Source: Rhodococcus sp. 1163 (GTDB taxonomy: Bacteria; Actinomycetota; Actinomycetes; Mycobacteriales; Mycobacteriaceae). From it: 64,000 nucleotides of DNA. Below, one piece after another: positions 17,363 to 26,031 of the stretch. The notes beneath the pieces are model-generated. The model saw only the letters and a program-made list of their open reading frames with translations. It had not been told where the DNA came from and ran no database searches. Each line of letters begins with the position of its first letter. Positions within the stretch are counted from its first letter, which is position 1. Both the position numbers and the translations under genes were made by a program. Where the stretch lies: NCBI RefSeq assembly GCF_002091985.1, contig NZ_MKKX01000017.1, positions 186,001 through 250,000 of the forward strand, read 5' to 3'.

Positions 17363-18364
17363 TCAGAGGCGGGCGTCGGGAGACCGCGTCAGTTTCGGAT
17401 CGGTGACGATGGATCCGGCAAGGGCGTCGTCGATCTTCCCCAACACCTCCGCGTCCAGGACGACTTCGGAGGCTTTGACGTTCTCTGCGATCTGTTCCGG
17501 CCTCGAGGCGCCGACCAACGCTGCGGCCACGTTCTCGTTCGCCAAGACCCAGGCGACGGCGAGCTGAGCCATGGTGATGCCGAGGTCTGCGGCGATGGGC
17601 GCGAGTTTCTGCACCCGTGTGAGCGTCTCGTCTTCGAGGTAGCGGGAGATCATCTTGTCTCCACCCTTGTCGTCGGTCGCTCGCGAGCCTTCCGGCAGCG
17701 GCTGCCCGGGCAGGTATTTGCCGGTCAGCACGCCCTGCGCGATGGGTGACCAGACGATCTGCGAGATACCGAGCTTCTTCGACGTCGGGACCACGTCTTT
17801 CTCTATGACCCGCCACAGTGCCGAGTACTGAGGCTGATTGGAGACGATGGAGAATCCGTTTTCCCTGGCCAGCGACTGGCCTCGCCGCAGCTGGTCGGCG
17901 TCCCACTCCGAGACGCCTATGTACAGCGCCTTGCCCTGACGGACGATGTCGCCGAACGCGGCGATGGTCTCCTCGAGCGGGGTCTCGACGTCGTACCGAT
18001 GTGCTTGATAGAGGTCGACGTAGTCGGTCCCAAGCCTGTGCAACGACGCGTCGATGCCTTCGAAGATGTGTTTGCGTGACAATCCGGTGTCGTTGGGGCC
18101 TTTCGGTCCGACCGGGAAGTAGACCTTGGTGAAGATCTCGAGCGATTCCCGACGCACCCCTTTCAGGGCCTCCCCGAGTACCGATTCTGCAGCACCGTTG
18201 GCGTAGACGTCGGCGGTGTCGAAGGTGGTGATGCCCGCGTCGAGGGCCGCATGCACGCACTTCGTGGCGACGTCGTTCTCCACTTGCGAACCGTGTGTCA
18301 GCCAATTTCCGTAGGTGATCTCGGAAACTTTGAATCCACTGTTGCCCAGATATCTGTATGCCAT
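17363..18364 (-). CDS. Aldo/keto reductase, potassium-channel beta-subunit-like
   Basis: A 333-aa NADPH-dependent reductase of the AKR fold. It opens MAYRYLGNSGFKVSEITYG. Catalytic Asp and Tyr are in FDTADVYANGAAESVLG, the Lys region is GVSEWDADQLRRG, and the His is in YQAHRYD. Family members reduce aldehydes and ketones such as methylglyoxal. ATG 18364 was chosen because the homologous N-terminus begins there. It lies 20 bp upstream of ndh on the same strand and may be co-transcribed with it. Confidence 0.93.
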   Translation of the reverse strand: MAYRYLGNSGFKVSEITYGNWLTHGSQVENDVATKCVHAALDAGITTFDTADVYANGAAESVLGEALKGVRRESLEIFTKVYFPVGPKGPNDTGLSRKHIFEGIDASLHRLGTDYVDLYQAHRYDVETPLEETIAAFGDIVRQGKALYIGVSEWDADQLRRGQSLARENGFSIVSNQPQYSALWRVIEKDVVPTSKKLGISQIVWSPIAQGVLTGKYLPGQPLPEGSRATDDKGGDKMISRYLEDETLTRVQKLAPIAADLGITMAQLAVAWVLANENVAAALVGASRPEQIAENVKASEVVLDAEVLGKIDDALAGSIVTDPKLTRSPDARL

Positions 18365-18472
18365 GAGAAAAACGCTACCCGCGAACCCAGCTGTGTACAG
18401 GAAGAACCGAGTTTGCGCAGAAGCCCTCGGTACCTCGTAAGTCTTCGATACCGTTCGGTGAGGGTGCACCGA

Positions 18473-20089
18473 GTGGAGAACACCGTGGAACTGGTTCGTG
18501 AACAGATCGCGCAGTCGTGGAGTCGAGCCAGGCTCAGCGGCCTCGCTCCGTCGGACACGTTGGAGGATTTCAGCGTCTCCGACGTGGACCGACGCTCACG
18601 CTTGCTCTCCGCTGCCGAACCCGTCCTCGACCGTATGGACAACGTGCTGCGCGGCAGTCGGTACTGCGTCATCCTCGCCGACCGCGACGCCAAGCTCGTC
18701 GACATCAGATTCGGTACCGCCGCCGTCCGCGCTCTCGTGGAGTCGACGGGCGCGGTGGTGGGTCGGACCTTCACCGAGAACACCTCGGGCACCAATTCGA
18801 TCGCGACGGTGCACGAGCTCAGAAAACCGGTATCGGTGCGTGGCGACGAGCATTACATGGAATCGATGAAGATGTTCAGCTGCTACGGATATCCGATCGT
18901 CCACCCCGTCACACGCCGGATCGAGGGCGTACTCGACATCACCTTCCTCGAGCCGGACGACAATCCGTTGCTCGAGCCGATGCTTGGAAATGCTGTCTCG
19001 GATATTCAGGACCGGCTGTTCGAGGAAACCCGGTGGAGCGAACAGCTCCTCTTCGGAGCGTTCCAGCGCGCTTCGGCACGCAGACGCGGCGCACCGGCCA
19101 TCGCGATAGCCGAAGAAATATTCTTGGAGAACACCAGCGCGGGCACACTTCTCGATGCTGTCGATCATGCCGCCTTGCGGGCACTGACCGACGATCCGGT
19201 CCACCGCCAAGGCGTCGTCCGATCGATGACGTTGAGTTCGGGGGTGCGTGCCACCGTGCGATGGGAACGTCCGGCTTCCGGTGCGGGCATCGTGATCGAG
19301 ATCGATCCGCTGCGCGAAGGGTCGTGCAGCAGACCTGCTGCACCGTTGATCCGCGCCGAGAAGAAGCGTGAAGCCACCGTCAGTGTCAGCGGCGAACCCG
19401 GCTCCGGGCGAACTACGGTGCTGTCCGAGCTGGCCGGTAATGCGAAGTTCTTCGACGCCGTCGATCTCGTGACCAGTGATCCGCACGAGTGGATGACGCT
19501 CGTGGGTGCCGCACTCGCCGATTCCGCCGGTGCGGTAGTGATCGAACATGTTCATCTGCTCTCTCCGGCGATCGCGCGAAGTCTCTATGTGAAGCTCCAG
19601 AGCGCGACCGCGTGGTTTGCCGTGTCTTCGAGTTCAGGGGCCGCGGTGTCCGCTGAGCACCGTCAGCTCCTTACCGCGTGTAGTTCGACGATAGAACTGT
19701 CACCACTGCGGACGCGTAAGCACGAGATCCCCGGCTTCGTGCGCACCTTCCTGGCGCAGGTACCGCGCGGATACGACCGCCGCATCACGGCAGCTGCGAT
19801 GACTGCGCTGATGGGTTACGACTGGCCCGGCAATCTGACCGAACTTCGGACCGAGGTGACCGAGGTCGCCGCCAGACGTTCGGTCGGCGACATCACGGCG
19901 CGGGATCTGATCAGGCCGACGGCGGGAGCACCTGCCGCCGGCTTGGGGACCCTCGATGCCGCGATGCGCGAGGCGATCGTTCGCGAACTCGAACGCCACG
20001 GTGGCAACAAACGCACCACCGCAGAGCAATTGGGGATCAGCCGGACCACGCTGTACAAGCGGATGAAAGACCTCGGCATCGTGGGCTGA
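18473..20089 (+). CDS. GAF/degenerate AAA/Fis-type transcriptional regulator
   Basis: About 538 aa. The N-terminal GAF-like sensor spans roughly residues 60-190 (GRTFTENTSGTNSIATVHE). A reduced AAA domain follows, with Walker A GEPGSGRTT. A Fis-type helix-turn-helix closes the protein (LERHGGNKRTTAEQLGISRT). I see no GAFTGA loop, so it probably does not remodel sigma-54 holoenzyme; actinobacterial AcoR/MimR-like regulators share this layout. GTG starts at 18458, 18464, 18473 and 18485 are all possible; 18473 has GAGGG about nine bases upstream. It is followed in the same direction by an alcohol dehydrogenase gene, its likely target. Confidence 0.85.
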   Translation: MENTVELVREQIAQSWSRARLSGLAPSDTLEDFSVSDVDRRSRLLSAAEPVLDRMDNVLRGSRYCVILADRDAKLVDIRFGTAAVRALVESTGAVVGRTFTENTSGTNSIATVHELRKPVSVRGDEHYMESMKMFSCYGYPIVHPVTRRIEGVLDITFLEPDDNPLLEPMLGNAVSDIQDRLFEETRWSEQLLFGAFQRASARRRGAPAIAIAEEIFLENTSAGTLLDAVDHAALRALTDDPVHRQGVVRSMTLSSGVRATVRWERPASGAGIVIEIDPLREGSCSRPAAPLIRAEKKREATVSVSGEPGSGRTTVLSELAGNAKFFDAVDLVTSDPHEWMTLVGAALADSAGAVVIEHVHLLSPAIARSLYVKLQSATAWFAVSSSSGAAVSAEHRQLLTACSSTIELSPLRTRKHEIPGFVRTFLAQVPRGYDRRITAAAMTALMGYDWPGNLTELRTEVTEVAARRSVGDITARDLIRPTAGAPAAGLGTLDAAMREAIVRELERHGGNKRTTAEQLGISRTTLYKRMKDLGIVG

Positions 20090-20123
20090 ATAAGGTTGTC
20101 CAATATCTGAACACTCGGCGGGC

Positions 20124-20137
20124 GTGATCCAGGTCAC
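20124..20137. promoter_or_regulatory. CRP/GlxR-like site upstream of alcohol dehydrogenase
   Basis: GTGATCCAGGTCAC fits the GTGA-N6-TCAC core of CRP/GlxR operators exactly. It lies 39 bp before the alcohol dehydrogenase start. cAMP-dependent carbon control of alcohol oxidation would be sensible, but binding is inferred from the motif alone. Confidence 0.5.
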
Positions 20138-20175
20138 GATGGTGTACGAGCGCCATCTACCGGTAGGAGATTTTC

Positions 20176-21285
20176 GTGAAGATCAAAGCAGCCGTTCTGT
20201 TCGAGCCTCACAAGCCGTTCGAGATCATCGAACTCGACATGGACGGCCCAGGACCCGGCGAGGTACTCATCAAGTACGTCGCCGCCGGGCTGTGCCATTC
20301 GGATCTGCACCTCCTCGACGGGGACCTACCCCCACGTTTCCCGATCGTCGGCGGGCACGAAGGCTCCGGCATCATCGAAGAAGTCGGGCCCGGCGTCACC
20401 AAGGTCAAGCCCGGCGATCACGTCGTATGCTCGTTCATCCCGAACTGCGGCACCTGCCGCTACTGTTCGACCGGCCGACAAAGCCTGTGCGACATGGGCG
20501 CAACCATTCTCGAAGGCAGCATGACCGACGGCAGTTTCCGCCGTCGCGACAGCAAGGGCACCGAGTTCGGCGCCATGTGCATGCTAGGCACCTTCGCCGA
20601 TCGCGCGACCATTTCCCAACATTCGGTCGTCAAGGTCGACGACTGGCTGCCGTTGGAAATCGCAGTGCTCGTCGGCTGCGGTGTCCCCTCCGGTTGGGGA
20701 ACCGCCGTCTATGCAGGCGGGGTCCGAGCGGGTGATTCGGTCATCATCTACGGCATCGGTGGCCTCGGCATCAACGCCGTGCAAGGCGCTGTTCACTCCG
20801 GCGCCAAGCACGTCATCGTCGTCGACCCGCTCGAATTCAAACGCAACCAAGCACTGAAATTCGGTGCCACACATGCTTTCGCGGACTACGCATCAGCTCA
20901 GGAAAAGCTCACCGAGCTCACTTGGGGCCAGGGCGCTGATCAAGCGCTGATCCTCGTCGGGACCGTCGACGAAGAGGTCGTCCAGGCTGCGACGGCCGCG
21001 ATCGGCAAAGGCGGAACCGTCGTCATCACCGGCCTTGCAGATCCTTCGGCTCTGACCGTGCATGTTTCGGGCACCGATCTGACGCTGAACCAGAAGACGA
21101 TCAAGGGCACCTTGTTCGGTTCGGCAAATCCGCAGTACGACATCGTTCGACTTCTGCGTCTCTACGACGCCGGACAGCTGAAACTGGACGAGTTGATCAC
21201 CACGACGTACAGCCTCGAGCAGGTCAACGAGGGCTACCAGGATCTACGCGACGGCAAGAACATGCGAGGTGTCATCCACTTCTAG
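20176..21285 (+). CDS. NDMA-dependent (Rxyl_3153-type) zinc alcohol dehydrogenase
   Basis: A 369-aa medium-chain dehydrogenase oxidising primary alcohols. Catalytic zinc ligands are in GLCHSDLH and GGHEGSG. The structural zinc site is the four-Cys run in CGTCRYCSTGRQSLC and the Cys just before it. The coenzyme loop is YGIGGLGINAV. Length and end (MRGVIHF) match actinobacterial enzymes whose tightly bound NAD is recycled by an external acceptor, assayed with NDMA. The GTG at 20176 follows GTAGGAG. The gene lies 86 bp after the Fis-type regulator, with a CRP-like site between. Confidence 0.88.
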   Translation: MKIKAAVLFEPHKPFEIIELDMDGPGPGEVLIKYVAAGLCHSDLHLLDGDLPPRFPIVGGHEGSGIIEEVGPGVTKVKPGDHVVCSFIPNCGTCRYCSTGRQSLCDMGATILEGSMTDGSFRRRDSKGTEFGAMCMLGTFADRATISQHSVVKVDDWLPLEIAVLVGCGVPSGWGTAVYAGGVRAGDSVIIYGIGGLGINAVQGAVHSGAKHVIVVDPLEFKRNQALKFGATHAFADYASAQEKLTELTWGQGADQALILVGTVDEEVVQAATAAIGKGGTVVITGLADPSALTVHVSGTDLTLNQKTIKGTLFGSANPQYDIVRLLRLYDAGQLKLDELITTTYSLEQVNEGYQDLRDGKNMRGVIHF

Positions 21286-21296
21286 ACTCCCGACGC

Positions 21297-21340
21297 ACAA
21301 GGGCGGACGTACCCCCGAGGAGGTATGTCCGCCCTCGTGT
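21297..21340 (+). terminator. Hairpin terminator after alcohol dehydrogenase
   Basis: ACAAGGGCGGACGTACC pairs with GGTATGTCCGCCCTCGTGT, with a G-T and a few mismatches, around a short loop. It sits in the 73-bp gap between convergent genes ending at 21285 and 21359 and can serve both strands. Confidence 0.7.
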
Positions 21341-21358
21341 GTCAGGACCCGGATGTGT

Positions 21359-22564
21359 TCACCTGTATTTGCGCAACTCCATCTTCGCGATCGACATCTT
21401 GTGCACCTCGTCGGGACCGTCGGCGAGTCGCAGCGTCCGGATGTGGGCGTACATCATGGCGAGTGGGAAATCGTCGCTGACGCCGCCGCCGCCGTGGACC
21501 TGGATGGCGCGATCGATGACCTCGAGCGCCATGATCGGTGCCGCGACCTTGATGGCTGCGATTTCGGTTCGCGCTTCCTTGTTGCCGACCGTGTCCATCA
21601 GGTATGCGGCCTTCAAGGTCAGTAGCCGCGTCATCTCGATATTGATGCGAGACTCCGCGATCCAGTCCTGAATGTTGGCGCGTGTCGCGATGGGTTGACC
21701 GAATGTCACTCTCGACGACGCTCTCTTACACATCAATTCGAGTGCACGCTCGGCCACGCCGATGGTGCGCATCGCGTGATGGATGCGACCGGGCCCGAGA
21801 CGCGCCTGGCTGATGGCGAAACCTTCACCCGGGCCTTTCAACACGTCCTTCGACGGCACTCGAACATTCTCGAAGAGGACCTCGGCGTGACCTTCTCGGT
21901 CGATGTAGCCGAAGACCGGGAGATTGCGGACAACCGTGACGCCGGGAGCATCGATCGGGACGACCAACATCGACTGCTGACGGTGGGTAGCCGCGCTCGG
22001 ATCGGTCTTGCCCATGACGATGAGCACCTTGCAGTTCTTGTGCATCGCGTTGGACGTCCACCACTTGCGGCCGTTGAGGATGTAGTCGTCACCGTCTTCC
22101 ACCATGCTCATCTCGATGTTGGTGGCGTCGGAACTGGCAACTGCAGGCTCGGTCATGGCGAATGCGGACCGAATTGTGCCGTCCAGCAAGGGCTTCAGAT
22201 ACTTTTCCTTGTGCTCCTCGGTCCCGAAAAGCGTCAAGACCTCCATGTTTCCGGTGTCGGGGGCGTTGCAGTTGCATGCCTCCGGCGCGAGCAGGCTTCG
22301 ACCCATAATTTCGGCGAGCGGTGCATATTCGAGGTTGGTGAGCCCTGGCCCCCATTCGGGGTGCGGGTGGAAGAGATTCCAGAGTCCCCGTGACCGGGCT
22401 TCCTTCTTGAGGTCCTCGATGATCTGAGGTTGACCGTGTGGATCGCCGAGTTCTCGCATCTGTTCGCTGTACACGGCCTCGGCCGGGTAGATGTGCGAGT
22501 CCATGAACTCGAGCAGGTCGGTTTCGTACTTCTTGGCCCGGTCGGTAGTTTCGAAGAACGACAC
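21359..22564 (-). CDS. Acyl-CoA dehydrogenase (ACAD10/11-like)
   Basis: A 401-aa acyl-CoA dehydrogenase homologue. FAD/substrate motif [17 protein letters not shown] is followed by [10 protein letters not shown]. Near the C-terminus are [14 protein letters not shown] and the [11 protein letters not shown] signature of the longer-chain bacterial ACAD10/11-like group. The start is GTG 22564 (VSFFETTDR), six bases after GAGGGG; the frame extending to 22621 overlaps the upstream gene. It follows a short-chain dehydrogenase by 10 bp, so the two form an operon. Confidence 0.9.
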   Translation of the reverse strand: MSFFETTDRAKKYETDLLEFMDSHIYPAEAVYSEQMRELGDPHGQPQIIEDLKKEARSRGLWNLFHPHPEWGPGLTNLEYAPLAEIMGRSLLAPEACNCNAPDTGNMEVLTLFGTEEHKEKYLKPLLDGTIRSAFAMTEPAVASSDATNIEMSMVEDGDDYILNGRKWWTSNAMHKNCKVLIVMGKTDPSAATHRQQSMLVVPIDAPGVTVVRNLPVFGYIDREGHAEVLFENVRVPSKDVLKGPGEGFAISQARLGPGRIHHAMRTIGVAERALELMCKRASSRVTFGQPIATRANIQDWIAESRINIEMTRLLTLKAAYLMDTVGNKEARTEIAAIKVAAPIMALEVIDRAIQVHGGGGVSDDFPLAMMYAHIRTLRLADGPDEVHKMSIAKMELRKYR

Positions 22565-22574
22565 GTGTTTCCCC

Positions 22575-23396
22575 TCAGTTGTTTTCGCCCGTGAGGGCGG
22601 TTTGGTAGCGGCGCATTCCACGAAGCCACCGGTCGTAATCGGATCCTTTGTTGCGGTACATGTCCAACACGTTGGCGTGCGGGAGGATCAGGAATTGTTC
22701 GGCGTCCATCGCGGCGAGCACGATCTCGGCGACATCGGCCGGTTCGAGGACGTCACCGGCGGCCAACACTGCCTTGGTCGCGGCAGCACCCAAGGCACTT
22801 CCGGACTCCTGTCCCTCGTACAACAGCTTGGTGTTGACGCCCATGGGACACAGGCAGCTGACTCGGATGCCACGATCTCCGTAGGTAACATTGAGCCACT
22901 CCGAGAAGCCGACGGCGGCATGTTTGGTGACCGAGTATGTGGCAGAACCGATTTGAGTGAGCAGCCCTGCAGCGGAAGCGGTACTGACGAAGTATCCCTC
23001 ACCGCGTTCGATCCAGGTGGGCACCAGGAGCTGCGCAGCTCTGATGTGCGCACGAAGATTGACGTCGATCGACAGATCCCAGTCTGCCTCGCTGGCTTCC
23101 AATCCCGGTGCGCCGCCGATCCCGGCGTTCGCAAAATAAAGGTCTACCGGGCCGAAAGTATCCTCGGCGAGCGCAATGAGTGCAGTGATGTCCTCGACTA
23201 CCGACGCGTCCCCGCCGAGAGATACCGCCGCGCCCGGACTTGTCTGCTCGATACGGGAGACGACCTCCGAAGCAGCGGTTGCATTCAGATCGGACACGAC
23301 CACACGGGCACCTTCTACGACCAGTCGCTCGGCGAGCGCTCCACCGATTCCTCCGCCACCACCGGTGACGATCGCGACCTTGCCTGTAACCTTCAT
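22575..23396 (-). CDS. Short-chain dehydrogenase/reductase
   Basis: A 273-aa SDR. Coenzyme motif [15 protein letters not shown] is near residue 10, NAG is in ANAGIGG, and the catalytic Ser with YSVTK is in the middle. An Asp after the second strand (VVVSDLNA) suggests NAD(H) preference. It begins at ATG 23396 ([12 protein letters not shown]); the longer frame adds a non-homologous leader. It is the promoter-proximal gene of a pair with the acyl-CoA dehydrogenase and is divergent from the flavin oxidoreductase. Confidence 0.92.
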   Translation of the reverse strand: MKVTGKVAIVTGGGGGIGGALAERLVVEGARVVVSDLNATAASEVVSRIEQTSPGAAVSLGGDASVVEDITALIALAEDTFGPVDLYFANAGIGGAPGLEASEADWDLSIDVNLRAHIRAAQLLVPTWIERGEGYFVSTASAAGLLTQIGSATYSVTKHAAVGFSEWLNVTYGDRGIRVSCLCPMGVNTKLLYEGQESGSALGAAATKAVLAAGDVLEPADVAEIVLAAMDAEQFLILPHANVLDMYRNKGSDYDRWLRGMRRYQTALTGENN

Positions 23397-23475
23397 CACC
23401 CAGGTATAGCACGCTCCCCGTCGCAGATTGCCGCCCGAAGGAATAGCGGCCACGCCCTAGTAGTTGGACCGCTAC

Positions 23476-24627
23476 GTGACCCAACCCGCAGTGAGCAACC
23501 TCGACCTCGACCTCGACGCAGCCGGACTCTTCACCCCCATCGAGGTGAAGTCCTTGAAGTTGCGCAATCGCTTCGCGATGGCACCGATGACACGCGCGTT
23601 CTCTCCAGGCGGAGTGCCCCGCGAAAATGTCGCCGAGTACTACCGCAAGCGGGCCGCAGGTGGAACCTCGCTGATCATCACCGAGGGCACGCTGATCCCC
23701 GACCCGGCAGCAGGCCCGGACTCCCGAGTCCCCCACATCCACGGCGACGAAAGCCTCGAAGGCTGGAAAGGCGTCGTCGACGCAGTACACGCCGAGGGCA
23801 GCGCGATCATCCCTCAGCTATGGCATCTCGGTGTCGAACGAGGCGCGACGCCGAGGTTCAACCCCGACGTCGTCACCGTCAGCCCGTCAGGAATCGCTCT
23901 CGACGGCTCGCCGGTCGGCCGAGCGTTCACCGACGCCGATCTGGAAGAGCAGAAGCAGATCTGGGTCGATGCCGCGGTCAACGCCAAGGAGACCGGATTC
24001 GACGGCGTCGAACTCCACGGTGCGCACGGGTACCTTCTCGATGAGTTCCTGTGGGAGCAGACCAACACTCGCGAAGACGGATACGGCGGTTCGCTGGAAG
24101 CCCGTACCCGATTCCCTGCCGAGGTAGTCGCAGCCATTCGCGCTGCCGTCGGGCAGGAGTTCGCGATCGTCTACCGATTCTCGCAGTGGAAATCGGGACA
24201 CTACGATGCCCGCCTGGCCCAGACTCCCCAGCAACTCGAACGCATCCTCGCTCCGCTGGTCGACGCCGGTGTCGATGTTCTGCACCCCTCTACACGACGT
24301 CATTGGGAGCCCGCCTTCCCTGAGCTGTCCGGCGTGGAAGGCGAACGCGGACTTGCCGGTTGGACGAAGTCGATCACCGGACTGCCGACCATCACAGTCG
24401 GTTCGGTCGGCCTCGACCAGGTATTCACCGGTGCGTGGGGCAAAAATTCCACCGCCGCAACAACCAGCCTCGACCCACTGCTCGCGCAGTTCGCGCGCGG
24501 AGAGTTCGACATCGTCGCCGTCGGCCGGGCATTACTGTCCGACCCCGAATGGGTCAACAAGGTTCAGCAGGGACGTCTCGACGACCGCATCCCGTTCGCC
24601 CGCGAGCACATCACCTCGCTGAACTGA
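23476..24627 (+). CDS. Old yellow enzyme family NADH:flavin oxidoreductase
   Basis: A 383-aa TIM-barrel FMN enzyme that reduces activated C=C bonds or nitro compounds. It has the opening GLFTPIEVKSLKLRNRFAMA, the substrate-anion motif LHGAHGYLLDEFL, then NTREDGYGGSLEARTRF and a late VGRALLSDPEW. GTG 23476 is preferred over TTG 23464 on N-terminal length, but neither has a strong ribosome site. It is divergent from the SDR gene with about 80 bp between and convergent with a LysR gene. Confidence 0.88.
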   Translation: MTQPAVSNLDLDLDAAGLFTPIEVKSLKLRNRFAMAPMTRAFSPGGVPRENVAEYYRKRAAGGTSLIITEGTLIPDPAAGPDSRVPHIHGDESLEGWKGVVDAVHAEGSAIIPQLWHLGVERGATPRFNPDVVTVSPSGIALDGSPVGRAFTDADLEEQKQIWVDAAVNAKETGFDGVELHGAHGYLLDEFLWEQTNTREDGYGGSLEARTRFPAEVVAAIRAAVGQEFAIVYRFSQWKSGHYDARLAQTPQQLERILAPLVDAGVDVLHPSTRRHWEPAFPELSGVEGERGLAGWTKSITGLPTITVGSVGLDQVFTGAWGKNSTAATTSLDPLLAQFARGEFDIVAVGRALLSDPEWVNKVQQGRLDDRIPFAREHITSLN

Positions 24628-24652
24628 GGCTGGCCCGGCGGCTCAGCATCAG

Positions 24653-25528
24653 CTAAGCGAAACGTCTTCGCATGCCGGCGACCAGTTCCTTTACTGCTGC
24701 GCTCGGCCTGTCCGACCACACCAGAGCGAGAACAGCGTCGATGGTGAGGCCGGATATCGGCACTGCAATCAACTGATCGGTGAAGGCAGATGCCATAGAT
24801 CGACTGAGTATCCCGACGCCCATGCCGCGCGCGGCCAAGTCCGCGACTGCAGCTGGGGCGCTCGCGGCGAACGCAATGTCGGCGACGATGCCCTGGTCTG
24901 CGCAGGCGTCGTCGAAGACCGCTCTAATTCCGGTGCCCGTGGGCAGGCAGACGATTCGATGAGCGGAGGCCTGCCTCAGGCTCACTGTGATCTCGGATGC
25001 GAGTGGGTGTTGTGGGGGGACGCACGCTGCAAGTCCTTCGGCAATGATGACCAACGAATCGAGCCCCTCGGGTGGGGCCGAGGCGGTGCCGACGAGGGCC
25101 AGGTCGAGTGCACCCGATCGTATTTTTGCGATCAGATCGTCCGAATTACCCTCGGCCAATGAGATATCGACGCCGGGATACTCGAAGTGGAAGTCGGCCA
25201 GCGCGTCGAACATCGGGGTAACGGTGCACGCAGTCACCATGCCGACGCTTACGCGGCCCCGAACCAGCGAGTGGACCTCGTCGACGGAAACCTGAAGGTC
25301 TGCAGCAGATTTCAGGGCGGTCCGAGCATGTTCGATCGCTGCCTTGCCTGCGACCGTGAGCGTCGCGACACGGCTGCTGCGATCGATCAGTTGTGCGCCG
25401 ACCTCGCGCTCGAGTGCACGGATTTGGGCACTGATGCCGGACTGACTGACCTTCACCCGTTCCGCAGCACGGGTGAAGTTCGCCTCTTCCGCTACTGCCA
25501 CGAAGTATTCCAGTTGACGTAACTCCAT
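24653..25528 (-). CDS. LysR family transcriptional regulator
   Basis: A 291-aa regulator. The N-terminal winged helix is MELRQLEYFVAVAEEANFTR followed by a recognition region with SQSGISAQIRALE. The C-terminal effector domain looks periplasmic-binding-protein-like and ends VAGMRRRFA. It starts at ATG 25528 and is divergent from a small SnoaL-like gene 70 bp away. LysR proteins typically regulate the divergent neighbour, and the old yellow enzyme gene ending 25 bp from it is another candidate. No effector can be named. Confidence 0.93.
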   Translation of the reverse strand: MELRQLEYFVAVAEEANFTRAAERVKVSQSGISAQIRALEREVGAQLIDRSSRVATLTVAGKAAIEHARTALKSAADLQVSVDEVHSLVRGRVSVGMVTACTVTPMFDALADFHFEYPGVDISLAEGNSDDLIAKIRSGALDLALVGTASAPPEGLDSLVIIAEGLAACVPPQHPLASEITVSLRQASAHRIVCLPTGTGIRAVFDDACADQGIVADIAFAASAPAAVADLAARGMGVGILSRSMASAFTDQLIAVPISGLTIDAVLALVWSDRPSAAVKELVAGMRRRFA

Positions 25529-25598
25529 AACTTGGAATTCTAGTTTCGATCGCTACAATCTGTTGGACTTCTGGTTCGCGCACGCGCAACCTGGAGAC

Positions 25599-25958
25599 AT
25601 GACACGAGAGAAAGCACTCACCCCGGAAGACATCACCCGACTTTTCGTCGAGCGGTCCAACGCAGGCGATGCCGAAGGGGTCGCCGCGTTGTACGCCGAG
25701 GATGCAGTCATGGCCTATCCCACAGGAAAAACAACCGTCGGACGCGTCGCGATCGAAGAACTGTGGGCATCGGTTCTTGCACACGGTCCGCACTTCGAAG
25801 CGGAGGACGGCCTCCCGACGCTCCTTCACGGTGACATTGCGCTGACGTCCACAGCACCGAAGGACGGAGCAGGCGCACGTGCGCAGGTCGTACAGCGGCA
25901 GCCCGACGGGTCATGGTTACGCATCGTCGATCAGCCCGAGTTCAACCCGACGACCTGA
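25599..25958 (+). CDS. SnoaL/NTF2-like small protein
   Basis: A 119-aa single-domain protein of the SnoaL-like fold. The pattern VERSNAGDAEGVAALYAEDAVM and a later PDGSWLRIVDQPEFNP are typical of cystatin-like ketosteroid isomerase relatives. Such proteins are small isomerases, hydrolases or of unknown role. ATG 25599 gives a normal N-terminus; a TTG at 25563 would leave just 34 bp for the divergent LysR promoter. Confidence 0.8.
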   Translation: MTREKALTPEDITRLFVERSNAGDAEGVAALYAEDAVMAYPTGKTTVGRVAIEELWASVLAHGPHFEAEDGLPTLLHGDIALTSTAPKDGAGARAQVVQRQPDGSWLRIVDQPEFNPTT

Positions 25959-26031
25959 GCAAGACCGACCCGGGACGGCGGCACACCGGATGCGGCATCT
26001 CGCGGCGGGCTCTGACAGAATCTCGTCCGTG

